Position numbers and translations under genes: made by a program. 64,000 nucleotides of DNA from Rattus norvegicus (lineage: Eukaryota > Chordata > Mammalia > Rodentia > Muridae): NCBI RefSeq assembly GCF_036323735.1, contig NC_086028.1:22181501-22245500 (forward strand), in the 5' to 3' direction. Positions 47,014-56,968 of this stretch are shown here, piece by piece (within the stretch, counting starts at the first letter, position 1; every line of letters begins with the position of its first letter). Under the pieces are notes generated by a model. The model made no database searches and was not told the origin of the DNA. It saw nothing but the letters and a program-made list of their open reading frames with translations.

Positions 47014-47737
47014 TCATTGAACTCAATGGATGTAAAGGAGGCTCAAAACGTTAAACACACCTTATAATAGCAAAGATTTTATATCAATAAATTTGTCCCA
47101 AGAGGATCCTAGAGAGATTAAGGATGTACACTGTGTCTAAAGTGTCCAGCAGTTATATGAGATGTCCCAGCAGTCATTAGATAATTAGCAAGTCACACTA
47201 GGAATACAAAGAAAACAGTGAGTTTATCCTGGCTGTGTAAACTAGGGAAGCTTTTCTCAGAATTGAGTCCCTATAAAACTAACTGAATTCACAACCCAAA
47301 ATAACTGCAGACATCTGTCTGCTAGAAGCTTTTATGATTGGGCCTTGAGGTAGTATTTTCCTTACAACTACAGTTGCAACAATTTTCTAAGCCCAGCTGA
47401 GAAGCAAAATGTGTAAGGCTGGGCTTTCAAACTAGCCTCTGTCAACTTATCTCAAAACGCTGTGAAATAAGTTTTTCTTAACTGTAATACTAAACTGACT
47501 TTCAGTGTATATTTATACAGCCGTTCCGTGCTCCTCATGGAAAAATTTCTTACTTTGGGTGCTGTAAGCAGGAGGGGGGGGCACATGTCACCCAAAACCA
47601 ACTTGAAATCAAAGACTTCTAAAGGAAGTCATTGGGGTTCCCTCCTCTGTGAACGTCGAGCCCGTGAGAACACGCCTGAACTTCATGCTCTCTTCAGGAG
47701 GTGTTCTACGTTGCCTTGTTACAACATAGAACAAGTG
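47011..47737. other. Single-copy DNA
   Basis: The frame at 47,528-47,743 is basic and short and runs into the URR1 element. No gene is supported. Confidence 0.4.
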
Positions 47738-47966
47738 CAGTAGCTCTCAACCGCAGGTTAGCCAGCCTTTGAATGAGAAGTGACCCTTTTACAGGGCTCA
47801 CATATCAGACATCCTGCATGTCTTGTTATGTGAAGATTCATAACAGTACCAAAATTAGAGTTATGAAGAAGCAATGAAACGACTTTATGGTTGGAACTCA
47901 GCACAACACGAGGAGAGGAACTGTATTAAAGGGTCGCAGTATTCGTTAGGGTGGGAATGACCAGAA
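47738..47966 (+). mobile_element. URR1-type non-autonomous hAT-Charlie DNA transposon
   Basis: CAGTAGCTCTCAACCGCAGG at the left end matches the hAT-Charlie inverted terminus (CAGTGGTTCTCAACCT). GTGACCCTTTTACAGGGCTC, CATATCAGACATCCTGCATG, TTCATAACAGTACCAAAATT, AGTTATGAAGAAGCAATGAA and GAACTGTATTAAAGGGTCGC follow the URR1 consensus in order. The right terminus is degraded (TTAGGGTGGGAATGACC). It encodes no transposase. Confidence 0.88.
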
Positions 47967-48109
47967 TTAAGCTAACTGCCAGCAAAGGGTACAGCACCAG
48001 TTTTCTCTCACCTATGAGAAATTTGTCTCCATGGAGACCACAGATGATGTCTGGAAATACTTGGGGGGTTAAATGGGGTAGGGGTGTGGGTGATTGGGTA
48101 CCAAAACCA

Positions 48110-48168
48110 ATTATATATCATATTATATATATTATATTATATATATTATATATTATAATTATATAATG
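48110..48168. repeat. AT-rich low-complexity tract
   Basis: About 59 bp made almost only of ATATT/TATAT words, imperfect and self-complementary. Confidence 0.85.
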
Positions 48169-49039
48169 TTACAGAAATCAAGAATGCTGCTGAATGTTCT
48201 CCCTTATGAATGTTCCTTCTCCAAAAGCCAATACCACTGCGTTTGAGAAACACAGGTGTAGAGCTATCTTGATGACTCTGATGAGCTGAAACTTAGGAAT
48301 GGATTGTCTAGATAATTACCTTAAACCGGAGAATCAGCTTGAGTCTGTCCATGGAGGGCTTGTCTGAGACCACAAACCAAGACGCTGCAGCCTAAGTTAA
48401 TCAGTATAAACATGGAAAGGCTATGGAGGTTCTGAGTGCCGGCTGAGATCAGCCAATCAATTGTATCTGGTTTTCATCCATCACAAGGGGCGATCTATCC
48501 CTCAGGAAGTGACACTGGGAGGTGACATATCAAAGGACTAATGCAATAGCAAGGTATGTGCTGATTCATCGATGTGGTGACCTCCTTCCTGCAAGTACTA
48601 TTATGTTAGCTAAGGTTTAAAAAGCATCGTGGAGATAGGAAATGCCACATAAGCGCTAAGCGTCCTTACTACCTTTCCGGGGAACGGCCTCTGTGTGCGT
48701 GATGTCACAGTGCAAAAACACACAGGGACACAGCACTTTTATCCCCATTTGTGGTTCTGAGGAGAGGTTACCATAATAAGTAATTCACATTGTGCCATCT
48801 CCTCCGCACTCCAAGTTAAAACAAATTAAATAAAGCTTAATTAGACAGTGTTTTATGCACTCCAAAAAAACACAGCTGATTGACATTCTAAGTAAATACA
48901 GGTTCGTTGCTAGAGAAAGAATATTGAAAAGCTTCCAGAAATATAAAATTGAGGCTGTAGTTCTGTCACATTAAACATATGAACAAGCAGATTAGAACCC
49001 GAAAAACATGTTTTGGTTTTTCTTTTCTTCCAGTGCGCT
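48169..49039. other. Single-copy DNA
   Basis: No exon or transposon is recognised. AAAGCTTAATTAGACA and TTTTATGCACTCC words near 48,832-48,862 look like single-copy AT-rich sequence of the kind found in conserved noncoding DNA, but this cannot be judged alone. Confidence 0.35.
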
Positions 49040-49487
49040 CACTCTGTCTCTCTCTGTCTCTGTCTCTCTCTGTCTCTCTCTCTCTCTCTCTCCTCCTCCT
49101 CTTCCTCCTCCTCCTCCTTCTCTCTCTCCCCTCCTCTTTCTCCTCCTCTTCCTCCTCCTCCTCCTTCTCTCTCTCCCCTCCTCTTCCTCCTCCTCTTCCT
49201 CCTTCTCCTCCTCCTCTCTCTCTCCCCTCCTCTTCTTCCTCCTCCTCTTCCTCCTTCTCCTCCTCCTTCCTCTCTCTCTTCCTCCTCCTCCTTCCTCTCT
49301 CTCTCTTCCTCCTCTTCCTCCTTCTCTTCCTCCTCCTCTCTCTCCTCTCTTCCTCCTCTTCCTCCTTCTCCTTCCTCTCTTTCTTTCTCCTCCTCCTCCT
49401 CCTCCTCCTCCTCCACTTCCTCCTCCTCCACTTCCTCCTCCTCCTCCTCCTCCTCCTCCTCCTCCTTCTTCTTCTTCTTCTTCTTCT

Positions 49488-49529
<42 letters not shown>
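49040..49529. repeat. 490-bp polypyrimidine tract with a 47-49 bp higher-order unit
   Basis: The plus strand is almost only C and T: TCTG/TC at the left, CTCCTC/TTCCTC variants through the middle, (CTT)n and (TC)n at the right. The word TCTCTCCCCTCCTCTT recurs with spacing 47 and 49 bp (CCCC at 49,128, 49,175 and 49,224), so part of the tract grew as a minisatellite. Long Ser/Leu/Pro and Arg/Glu/Gly frames (up to 222 codons) are translations of the repeat, not genes. Confidence 0.97.
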
Positions 49530-49532
<3 letters not shown>

Positions 49533-50351
49533 ACTGTATATTGTAACATTTCTCCAGGTTGAAGCGCTTGCCATTCTGGCATTTTTCACATCGCTAAAAT
49601 TTGCTTTCCATTCTACAGAAAAGGGTCTTCCCACCTACACTGTGTGAGAAGAACCATGGACAGTAAAGACGCAAATACAAACCTTTGGAACAAGACCTAG
49701 TAAAATGCTAATTGCAGCAGAGGCCTAAAAATAAATCACTGATGCAGTTGCAAATTATTTTAGATTTAGTCCCCCGATGGTGGTGACTTTCTGAAATGGC
49801 AAGCTCTCTGTGGGATTTTTTTTTTTTTTGATTCAGGTAGAAACTGTCAACCTGTCAATAGATGCAGTAATCACATTCCTACTGTCATGCCTAAGGCACT
49901 GTGAGAGATACGAATGCAAGATGGCAGCAGTAATGATCCCATCATCAGAGAACACAGGCAGACACGGTCTATGCTCTCCTGCGTGCACTGATTGTTATTT
50001 TTCTATCAGCTTGTTTCATTTTTCATAGGAACCTTCAGGAAAACAAAGTTTGTCAACTTAACAAATTCTTGCCACTTTCTTCCTAGACCTAGTCAAACTC
50101 TTTGGCCTTCCCCTTCATGACTGTGCAAATTATTATTATTTTTTAACCCTATCAGAGACAGGAGATTTAAATTAATTAAAAAAATTAATTTCCAAAGGAA
50201 ACAAAAGAATGTGTCTACTATGAAAATTTTAATATAACATAGGTAGTTATATTATCACATCAATGATGGAGCTAATGTTTCTACTAGCTCACTTGATAAA
50301 CGTATGGCACATTAGATATGTATTAGAACCATGGTATAATATGTCATCAAA

Positions 50352-50353
<2 letters not shown>
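49530..50353. other. Single-copy DNA
   Basis: A T run lies at about 49,818-49,829. AT-rich ATTAATTAAAAAAATTAATT (50,172 region) is an inverted-repeat word. No gene is supported. Confidence 0.4.

Positions 50354-50383
<30 letters not shown>
50354..50383. repeat. (GA)n microsatellite
   Basis: Fifteen GA units, followed by a GGGGA-rich purine stretch. Confidence 0.93.
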
Positions 50384-50385
<2 letters not shown>

Positions 50386-50705
50386 GATGGGGTGGGGAGA
50401 GATGGGGAGAATAAGAAGGAATTTCCGATAAACTTAACAATCTTGTGGGAAACTGTAATATTTTCTACTTCCATAATTTCTGTATTTAGTGTTCACATGA
50501 CTTTTCTTTTAGCTTGAATTATGCATAGTTGTTGGCAACACACAGACTTTTTCTTCTAAAATTCAGGGCCCTCACCTGCCCCTGCCTCATCTTTTGACAT
50601 TCAAACTTGGCCACAGAAAAAGCAGGGACCCAGTGACTGGAAGTCACCAATGAAGAAGAACATCAAGACATACAAAGCCGGGACAGATTAAAATTCCTCT
50701 GCATC

Positions 50706-51088
50706 GACTGGTAAAACCATTCTGGAAATCAGTCTGGAGGTTCCTCAGAAAATTGGACATTGAACTGCCTGAGGATCCCGCTATACCTCTCTTGGGCATA
50801 TACCCAAAAGATGCCTCAACATATAAAAGAGACACGTGCTCCACTATGTTCATCGCAGCCTTATTTATAATAGCCAGAAAATGGAAAGAACCCAGATGCC
50901 CTTCAACAGAGGAATGGATACAGAAAATGTGGTACATCTACACAATGGAATATTACTCAGCTATCAAAAACAACGAGTTTATGAAATTCGTAGGCAAATG
51001 GTTGGAACTGGAAAATATCATCCTGAATGAGCTAACCCAATCACAGAAAGACATACATGGTATGCACTCATTGATAAGTGGCTATTAG
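50706..51088 (+). pseudogene. L1 ORF2 C-terminal remnant
   Basis: The frame reads KPFWKSVWRFLRKL, PEDPAIPLLGIYPKD, then MFIAALFIIARKWKEPRCPS, EEWIQKMWYIYTMEYYSAIK, and ends at LISGY-stop. This is the conserved C-terminal segment of rodent L1 ORF2. Only about the last 125 codons are present, with no frameshift or internal stop. The catalytic domains are missing, so it encodes no functional enzyme. Confidence 0.95.
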
Positions 51089-51660
51089 CCCAAATGCTTG
51101 AATTACCCTAGATCCCTAGAACAAACGAAACTCAAGACGGATGATCAAAATGTGAATGCTTCACTCCTTCTTTAAATGAGGAAAAAGAATACCCTTGGCA
51201 GGGAAGGGAGAGGCAAAGATTAAAACAGAGACTGAAGGAACACCCATTCAGAGCCTGCCCCACATGTGGCCCATACATATACAGCCACCCAATTAGACAA
51301 GACGGATGAAGCAAAGAAGTGCAGACCGACAGGAGCCGGATGTAGATCACTCCTGAGAGACACAGCCAGAATACAGCAAATACAGAGGCGAATGCCAGCA
51401 GCAAACCACTGAACTGAGAATAGGACCCCCGTTGAAGGAATCAGAGAAAGAACTGGAAGAGCTTGAAGGGGCTCGAGACCCCATATGTACAACAATGCCA
51501 AGCAACCAGAGCTTCCAGGGACTAAGCCACTACCTAAAGACTATACATGGACTGACCCTGGACTCTGACCCCATAGGTAGCAAGGAATATCCTAGTAAGA
51601 GCACCAGTGGAAGGGGAAGCCCTGGGTCCTGCTAAGACTGAACCCCTAGTGAACTAGACT

Positions 51661-51735
51661 GGTGGGGGGAGGGCAGCAATGGGGGAGGGTTGGGAGGGGA
51701 ACACCCATAAGGAAGGGGAGGGGGGAGGGGGATGT
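51661..51735 (+). other. G-rich polypurine section of the L1 3'UTR (G-quadruplex potential)
   Basis: Several runs of three to six G (for example GGGGGGAGGGC, GGGGGAGGGTTGGGAGGGG, GGGGAGGGGGGAGGGGG) fall within 75 bp on the plus strand. This is a known feature of rodent L1 3' ends. Confidence 0.85.
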
Positions 51736-52067
51736 TTGCCCGGATACTGGGAAAGGGAATAACACTCGAAATGTATATAAGAAATACTCAAGTTAATAAA
51801 AAAAAAGAATAAAAAAAAATTCCTCTGCATCCACATTGCCCGTAGCGTTCGTTTCGACTTCTCACCAAATCAACATTTTCACACGTCTGCGGAGTGGCCT
51901 TCCACTCTCCCAGAAGACTGTCCAGGGAGAGCTTACTGTTGTGTGACAGATCTATGCAGAGCTGTATCTGAAATCATGAATGAGCTACTTATGCTTGACT
52001 CATTATCTATTCATATGCCCTTTGTCTATGGTGCACATACTATGTTATTCACGTAGCGTAGTTTCTA

Positions 52068-52209
52068 CCAGACTCCGAGTTTTTTTTTTTTTTTTTTTTT
52101 TTTTGGTTCTTTTTTTTTTCGGAGCTGGGGACCGAACCCAGGGCCTTGCGCTTCCTAGGTAAGCGCTCTTCCACTGAGCTAAATCCCCAGCCCCCAGACT
52201 CCGAGTTTT
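52068..52209 (-). mobile_element. ID SINE, antisense, long tail, 16-bp target-site duplication
   Basis: CCAGACTCCGAGTTTT is duplicated at 52,068-52,083 and 52,194-52,209. The insertion has a long T tract (reverse A tail, with a GGTTC interruption), then the reverse ID body (CGGAGCTGGGGACCGAACCC, AAGCGCTCTTCCACTGAGCT, AAATCCCCAGCCC). The long, nearly pure tail and perfect duplication indicate a very recent insertion. Confidence 0.97.
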
Positions 52210-52299
52210 GAAATGAAACACAGCCCTTTGGCCACTGCCACCTTCCCATTCCACTGTACACATTCTTAGTTCTAGACCGCACTCCTTTAATTGCTGTGT

Positions 52300-52460
52300 G
52301 TCGATTCCCCGGCGTATAGCAGACGTTATTCTGGAATTGCTATTTTACATAGCATGGTTTCAAGTTCTTCCACAGCAGAACATGGAGTGGTACTCCATTC
52401 CTCCTCGGACCAGAAAGTATTCCATGTGGCGGTTAGTCCTTAATGAAGGGCTGTTATTTA
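52300..52460 (-). repeat. Ancient L1 fragment (tentative)
   Basis: CATGGTTTCAAGTTCTTCCA, CAGCAGAACATGG, AGTGGTACTCCATTCCTCC, AAAGTATTCCATG resemble the reverse of old mammalian L1 ORF2 3' sequence (TTTCAAGG..CATGTTG, GTACTTCATTCCTTTTTA, AATATTCCATTG). Confidence 0.4.
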
Positions 52461-52486
52461 AAACTTGGGAATACCATATATAATAG

Positions 52487-52488
<2 letters not shown>

Positions 52489-52548
<60 letters not shown>
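52489..52548. repeat. (AC)n microsatellite
   Basis: Thirty uninterrupted AC units. Confidence 0.98.
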
Positions 52549-52550
<2 letters not shown>

Positions 52551-52921
52551 CCACGGGAGTTGTGATTGGCCCCCATATCTAGGACTATATACATTTGAAG
52601 TATTTTTCCATGCAGTCTTTTCCTGAAACAATATTTTACTCAAAAGTAACCTTTAACAGTAAAAACTCATGTTTTATGAGATCTAACTCTCACTCAGAGA
52701 ATATCAACTTTCTTTTAAAAGTCTAGTCTTGGAAATACAGGGTTGCTTAAAGCTGTATATTATGACACTCCTAGAATCTTTCCCTTAATCTTTAAGAGCT
52801 CTTGAAGCTAGCATATAAAAACATTATTTGCTTATAGTCTGATTTATTTCAAGATTTCCTACATATAATCTCCAAGATGCAACAACTTACTCTGGGCTCT
52901 CTCCATTATTGTTGCATGGTT

Positions 52922-53112
52922 ACACACACACAGACGCACACACACACACACACACACACATGCATGCACGTACACATAAACATTTATATGTATATGTATA
53001 ATTACATGATGTATATGCATATCTATGTATGTATATATACATGCACATTTATATGTATATGTATAACTATAGGATATATATATGTGCACACACACATAGA
53101 CACACACACATA
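52922..53112. repeat. CA- and TATG-rich compound microsatellite
   Basis: (CA)n at 52,922-52,960, then TATG/TATATG-rich sequence to about 53,080, then CA-rich again to 53,112. ACATTTATATGTATATGTATAA occurs twice, near 52,979 and 53,044, showing an internal duplication of about 65 bp. Confidence 0.9.
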
Positions 53113-53429
53113 TGAGAGAATCTAACACTCTCAAGTTTGAGGTCAAACAATACAACAGTAAATAACTTTGAGTGGAGTTTCTTGGCTATATCAGTTAATT
53201 TTTGTAAGAATTTAGAAGATGTTGCTTTGATTCAGATAATCTTGTGACACCGTTTCCCCAATATTTTATGACTTCTGACTGGAATCCCTGTTCTGAGACA
53301 TCCATGTAGCTGGATCTCTCACTTGCTGAACTGTCACCTCAGTTCAGAGGTCACTCTTGCAACTGTAACCCATTTGAGAAACCCAAAAATATCTACTATT
53401 TCCACCTCATGTTTTACCTCTTCAGTATG

Positions 53430-53575
53430 TATGGGCACTTAGCTCTGTTGACTTTTCTTACCAAATTTTAAGCTCCAAAGGGCCCTGGATGATGCTCTAG
53501 GTGGAAACTTAGAGCCTGGGAAAGTGTATTGTGTAACAAACGCCCAACATTTGCTGAATGAGTGAAATAGTTGTG
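53430..53575 (+). repeat. L2 fossil, 3' end (tentative)
   Basis: AAATTTTAAGCTCCAAAGGG, CCTGGATGATG, GAGCCTGGGAAAGTGT and CAACATTTGCTGAATGAGTG resemble the L2 end (GTAAGCTCCATGAGGG, GTGCCTGGCACATAG, ATATTTGTTGAATGAATG). Confidence 0.42.
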
Positions 53576-55263
53576 GAACAAATTGGCAGTGCTAGGATGT
53601 AAAACAGTTCAGACTCAGTGCCTCTTGAGGGGATAAGAATCACAATTAATCAACTGTGCCATGTTTATCTCTGATGACAAATCATTTAGAGGCCATTCCT
53701 TTCCTTAAAATGTGACATATATGTACAGATAATGTAACTTTATTTAAACTCCTATTGCAAAATAATATCTTACAGGCATTTGGCAATATCTAGCTCAGTG
53801 GTTTATGGTGAAGTGTTAGAGCATCTCATGAACCTTATTCCTCTTCTCTCAGTGTCTATCCTGAAGACATTTGTAGTAATCACCTGTACACTCTCCTTTG
53901 TAGCATTTACATATGCATGCCCCAAACACTGTGAATTACCTGTCTTAATTATCAAATCAACTAAATCATATAAAAACTGTATTATATAAATCTACAGTTC
54001 CACCATAATTTTTGTAATTTCTATGGTGCTGAGGAAGTTTAGTACAAATTATATAACCACAATGTTGTTAATCAATATTATATAAAAATTATTTTTTAAC
54101 ATTCACATCAATATACCCTTTTCTTGTGAATTAACATGTTTTTCTTCGTAACCAGTATGTCAATACTAGATATTTCTTGCTTTGTTTTACTGGCTAGAAC
54201 GATAGTGAGCAGGAGTTAACCTCTGTGTTTTCTCATATCCTACTTCAGAGGATTGCTTGCCATAATATACAGTATCGAAAAGTAGGCTGTGACTCACCTA
54301 CGTGCATAACTTTTACCAAAGTGAAAAGCATTTCTAGCTTGCTAAGCCCCACACCAATGAAGGTGGATTATATTTAAAAACTTTCGCAACCCTTACCGTG
54401 ATTGTATACTTTTCTCTGTCGATACATTGACTCCCAAGTATTAAATAACGTTCAATTGACGACACAAGTCTGCATTAGTCTTTATTAAAATGCTCAATTC
54501 GTATCAATAACAATTACAAGGTTGTTTTTAATCTATGTTTGTGGGTGATAATAGCCATCAATTTCCTTTTTTCATAATAACCTTTTAATTCTGTTTTCTC
54601 ACCACACTGGAGTGTAGAAAGAATAGCTCCTACTCTTAAGCTTAGGAGGGGTTAATGGTAAACTAATATCATTTATTCATGAGATGTTTCCTAGAATTTT
54701 CTGGGTTTTAAATTCTAGTTTTGAAGACCTTAATTAATGATTGAATGTCTTTAATGATTACTGACATCATAATATCTATTTATTCTCAAACAGATCATCT
54801 CCTATATATTTATATTTATTGGCATAATACTGTCGTAATTTTAACCACTTTCTATATATAGGCATGTAATATTGACCTCCGTTTCATTCCTGACATCAGT
54901 TATTTATTTCTTGAGACTTCTCTTGATTAATATCAACATAAATTTATCAATCTTTTGGTTCTCTCAAAGATCAGTTAGCATTCCTAATGTTTCTATTTTA
55001 TAGTTCATTTGGCATTGATCTTTTTTAATTTTTCAATTTTATGTTCAATTTGAGTTTATTTACTAAATTCTAGAGTCTTTCAGTGTTATCTTCCCTTCTA
55101 ATAAGTGTATTTACTAGCATAAATTAACATCTAAAAATGGGCTCTCCGGCAGCCTATTTTAATAACATCATCCTCAATACTCAATTCTAAGTGTTTTAAT
55201 TCCTTATTTGATTTCTTTGATCCCATGAATTTTCTACAGGAGTACTTGTTAATTTGCACATAT
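53576..55263. other. AT-rich single-copy DNA
   Basis: No SINE or gene is recognised. The sequence is very AT-rich (for example 54,040-54,120 and 54,760-54,860) and may be old L1 material too decayed to identify. Confidence 0.4.
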
Positions 55264-55605
55264 TGTGGTTTAATTATGTCTCTTAAATCCCACATATTAA
55301 AGTCTTAATCCCTAGTATCAGTAGGTATGGCCTCATAAGAGGTATTTAGGTCATGACCCTTTTGCATCCTGTTGGCTACTACAGAGAAATCTTCTCCCTC
55401 TACTCTTTCTCTCCCTTTTATTCTCTTCCTCCCACCATGGTGCAATGCAATACCACGTATAAAAATATCATTACCAGGTCATTTCCCCCTATATTGGGAC
55501 ATTCCAGTGCCTAGAATAGTGAGCCAACTAAAGTCATATTGTTTATCAATTATAGAATCTGTTATATTCTTTTATATCACCACAAGACAGACAGACTACA
55601 TTTAT
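55264..55605 (+). repeat. MaLR-type LTR (MST/MLT1-like)
   Basis: TGTGGTTTAATTATGTCTCT at the start, GGCCTCATAAGAGGTATTTA, GGTCATGACCC, CTCCCACCATGGTGCAATGC, GTGAGCCAACTAAAGTC, and TCACCACAAGACAGACAGAC at the end follow the order of MaLR LTRs (TGTGGTTTGAATGTGT, CTAATAAGAGGTGTTTAGGT, GCCATGTGATGC, GTGAGCCAATAAA, GCAACACAAAACAGACTAA). No internal genes are present. Confidence 0.58.
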
Positions 55606-55624
55606 CACACATGTAATCATCATA

Positions 55625-55710
55625 TGATCTAATTTGGGGGTGGAGATTGAAGCCCAGTTATACATGTTAGGCAAGCATACTAACCACTACACTCTGCCAC
55701 CAGAACCATG
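55625..55710 (-). repeat. tRNA-derived SINE fossil, antisense (ID/B4-like, tentative)
   Basis: GAGATTGAAGCCCAGTTATA, CATGTTAGGCAAGCATACTA, ACCACTACACTC resembles the reverse of the tRNA-Ala-related head (GAACCCAGGGCCT, GCTAGGCAAGCGCTCTACCA, CTGAGC). Confidence 0.4.
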
Positions 55711-55986
55711 ACACTTCTTATCTAGTCTCTGTCAGGTCAAGGAACAAGTCCTGGATGATTTGAAGACCCTGTTTGAGAGTTGCTTGTGAATCTGTTAAGT
55801 GTTCCTTCTGTAATGTTGGATGTGTACTTTGGTTTGACTAGGTTCGATGTGGAATATCTGTAGTAAGTAATAGTAAGTTTGCCCATCGTGCTGTAGAAAT
55901 GTACTACCTTACAGAGTTTGCTTTTAATTATTTATGGGAAGTATAAAATCGTCTACAATTGGATATCTCCTGTCTTTGTTCTGTAT

Positions 55987-55987
<1 letters not shown>

Positions 55988-56033
<46 letters not shown>
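55988..56033. repeat. (GT)n microsatellite
   Basis: Twenty-three uninterrupted GT units. Confidence 0.98.
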
Positions 56034-56092
56034 TGCAGAGAACTTTAGAATTATATCTACCTGATGAATTCAGTCGATGAGTTTTACCAATT

Positions 56093-56570
56093 GTATTAGT
56101 CAGGGTTGCCTAGAAGAAGAGAAATGATAGGATGTAGAACGAATATACCACCACCACCCACCCACACACACTTTTATTTTTTTAAAAATAGTAATAACAG
56201 TTGCCCAAACCTGAGAACTCATGTGTAGTTACTTAGTACTTAAGCCTAGGTACTCCAGTGGCCCCTATCTGGCATTGGAAACTTAAGAGGTTTCTGGAGA
56301 GTCCCTAGTTCTCAACCAAGGTTGGAAACTTAAAACCCCTGCTTAGTATTGGTAAAGCAAGTAGTAGCAGGAACAGAGTGGATCAACTTGACAGCAAGAG
56401 GAAAAACCTAGGAAGCAAAGGCAATCATCTTGCTTCTACCATGTTCCCCTTCCTCTTAGCTCCTATTCCAAAGTTCTGTCCACACTCAGGTGAGCCTTCA
56501 AACCCTAATTAAGGCAATCAGTAGAATTATGCAATTTGTTAACCAGTAACATTCCTCTCAGTTCTCAGAT
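56093..56570 (+). repeat. Interspersed repeat, LTR-like, family uncertain
   Basis: TGTATTAGTCAGGGTTGCCT, AGAAGAAGAGAAATG at the start is a frequent terminus of rodent LTR-like repeats. ATCAACTTGACAGCAAGAGG, AAGGCAATCATCTTGCTTC, ACACTCAGGTGAGCCTTCAA, CCCTAATTAAGGCAATCA in the interior is a second recognisable block. No coding capacity. Family assignment needs a library search. Confidence 0.4.
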
Positions 56571-56799
56571 CTCTACATTTTTCTCTTATTTTTTTTTATA
56601 TTTTGAATTCCATGAACATTACAACTGTGTTTCTTTTTAAAATCTCTATATATCAATATATCATAATTTCCTTTTATAATGTATGAGTCTTTTTATTAAA
56701 ATTGTTTATATATATGTATATGTATAACAATTGAATTGGTCTTTATTTCTGTGCCTTCTGATTTTGTGTGATTACTTGTTATTTTCCTTTTAATGATTT

Positions 56800-56968
56800 G
56801 TTTGTGTCTATGAGTCCTCTATTTGCCTGTATGCTTGCATGACAGAAGAGGAAGGTATCAGAAAGTGTTATAGATGGTTATAAACTACTATGTGGTTACT
56901 GAGTACTAAACTTAGGACTTCTGGAGAAGCAGTCAGTGTTCTTAACAGCTGAGCAATCTCTTCAGCCC
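56800..56968 (-). repeat. B2/B3 SINE, antisense, diverged
   Basis: TTGCCTGTATGCTTGCATGA, CAGAAGAGGAAGGTATC, TATAGATGGTTATAAACTAC, TATGTGGTTACTGAG, GGACTTCTGGAGAAGCAGTC, AGTGTTCTTAACAGCTGAGC, AATCTCTTCAGCCC trace the reverse B2 family sequence. Confidence 0.75.

Larger units (their letters stand above)
50690..51831 (+). mobile_element. 5'-truncated rat-type L1 insertion with 16-bp target-site duplication
   Basis: AAAATTCCTCTGCATC is duplicated at 50,690-50,705 and 51,816-51,831, so the insertion spans 50,706-51,815. It contains the end of L1 ORF2, the complete 3'UTR with its G-rich polypurine section (51,661-51,735), an AATAAA-type signal and an A-rich tail. The 5' truncation leaves no promoter and no endonuclease or reverse transcriptase domain, so it is dead on arrival. 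The perfect duplication points to a recent insertion. Confidence 0.97.

Noticed and set aside
48966..49647. Long open frames on both strands (up to 222 codons), Ser/Leu/Pro-, Arg/Glu- or Gly-rich
   Set aside because: They are translations of the polypyrimidine tract in every frame; no complexity outside the repeat.
50753..51088. A 111-codon frame as a possible host gene
   Set aside because: It is the C-terminal end of L1 ORF2 inside an insertion with a clear target-site duplication.
51132..51635. Frames in the L1 3'UTR on both strands
   Set aside because: They lie wholly within the untranslated region of the L1 copy.
52360..52643. Cys-Val repeat frames on the minus strand
   Set aside because: They arise from the (AC)n tract.
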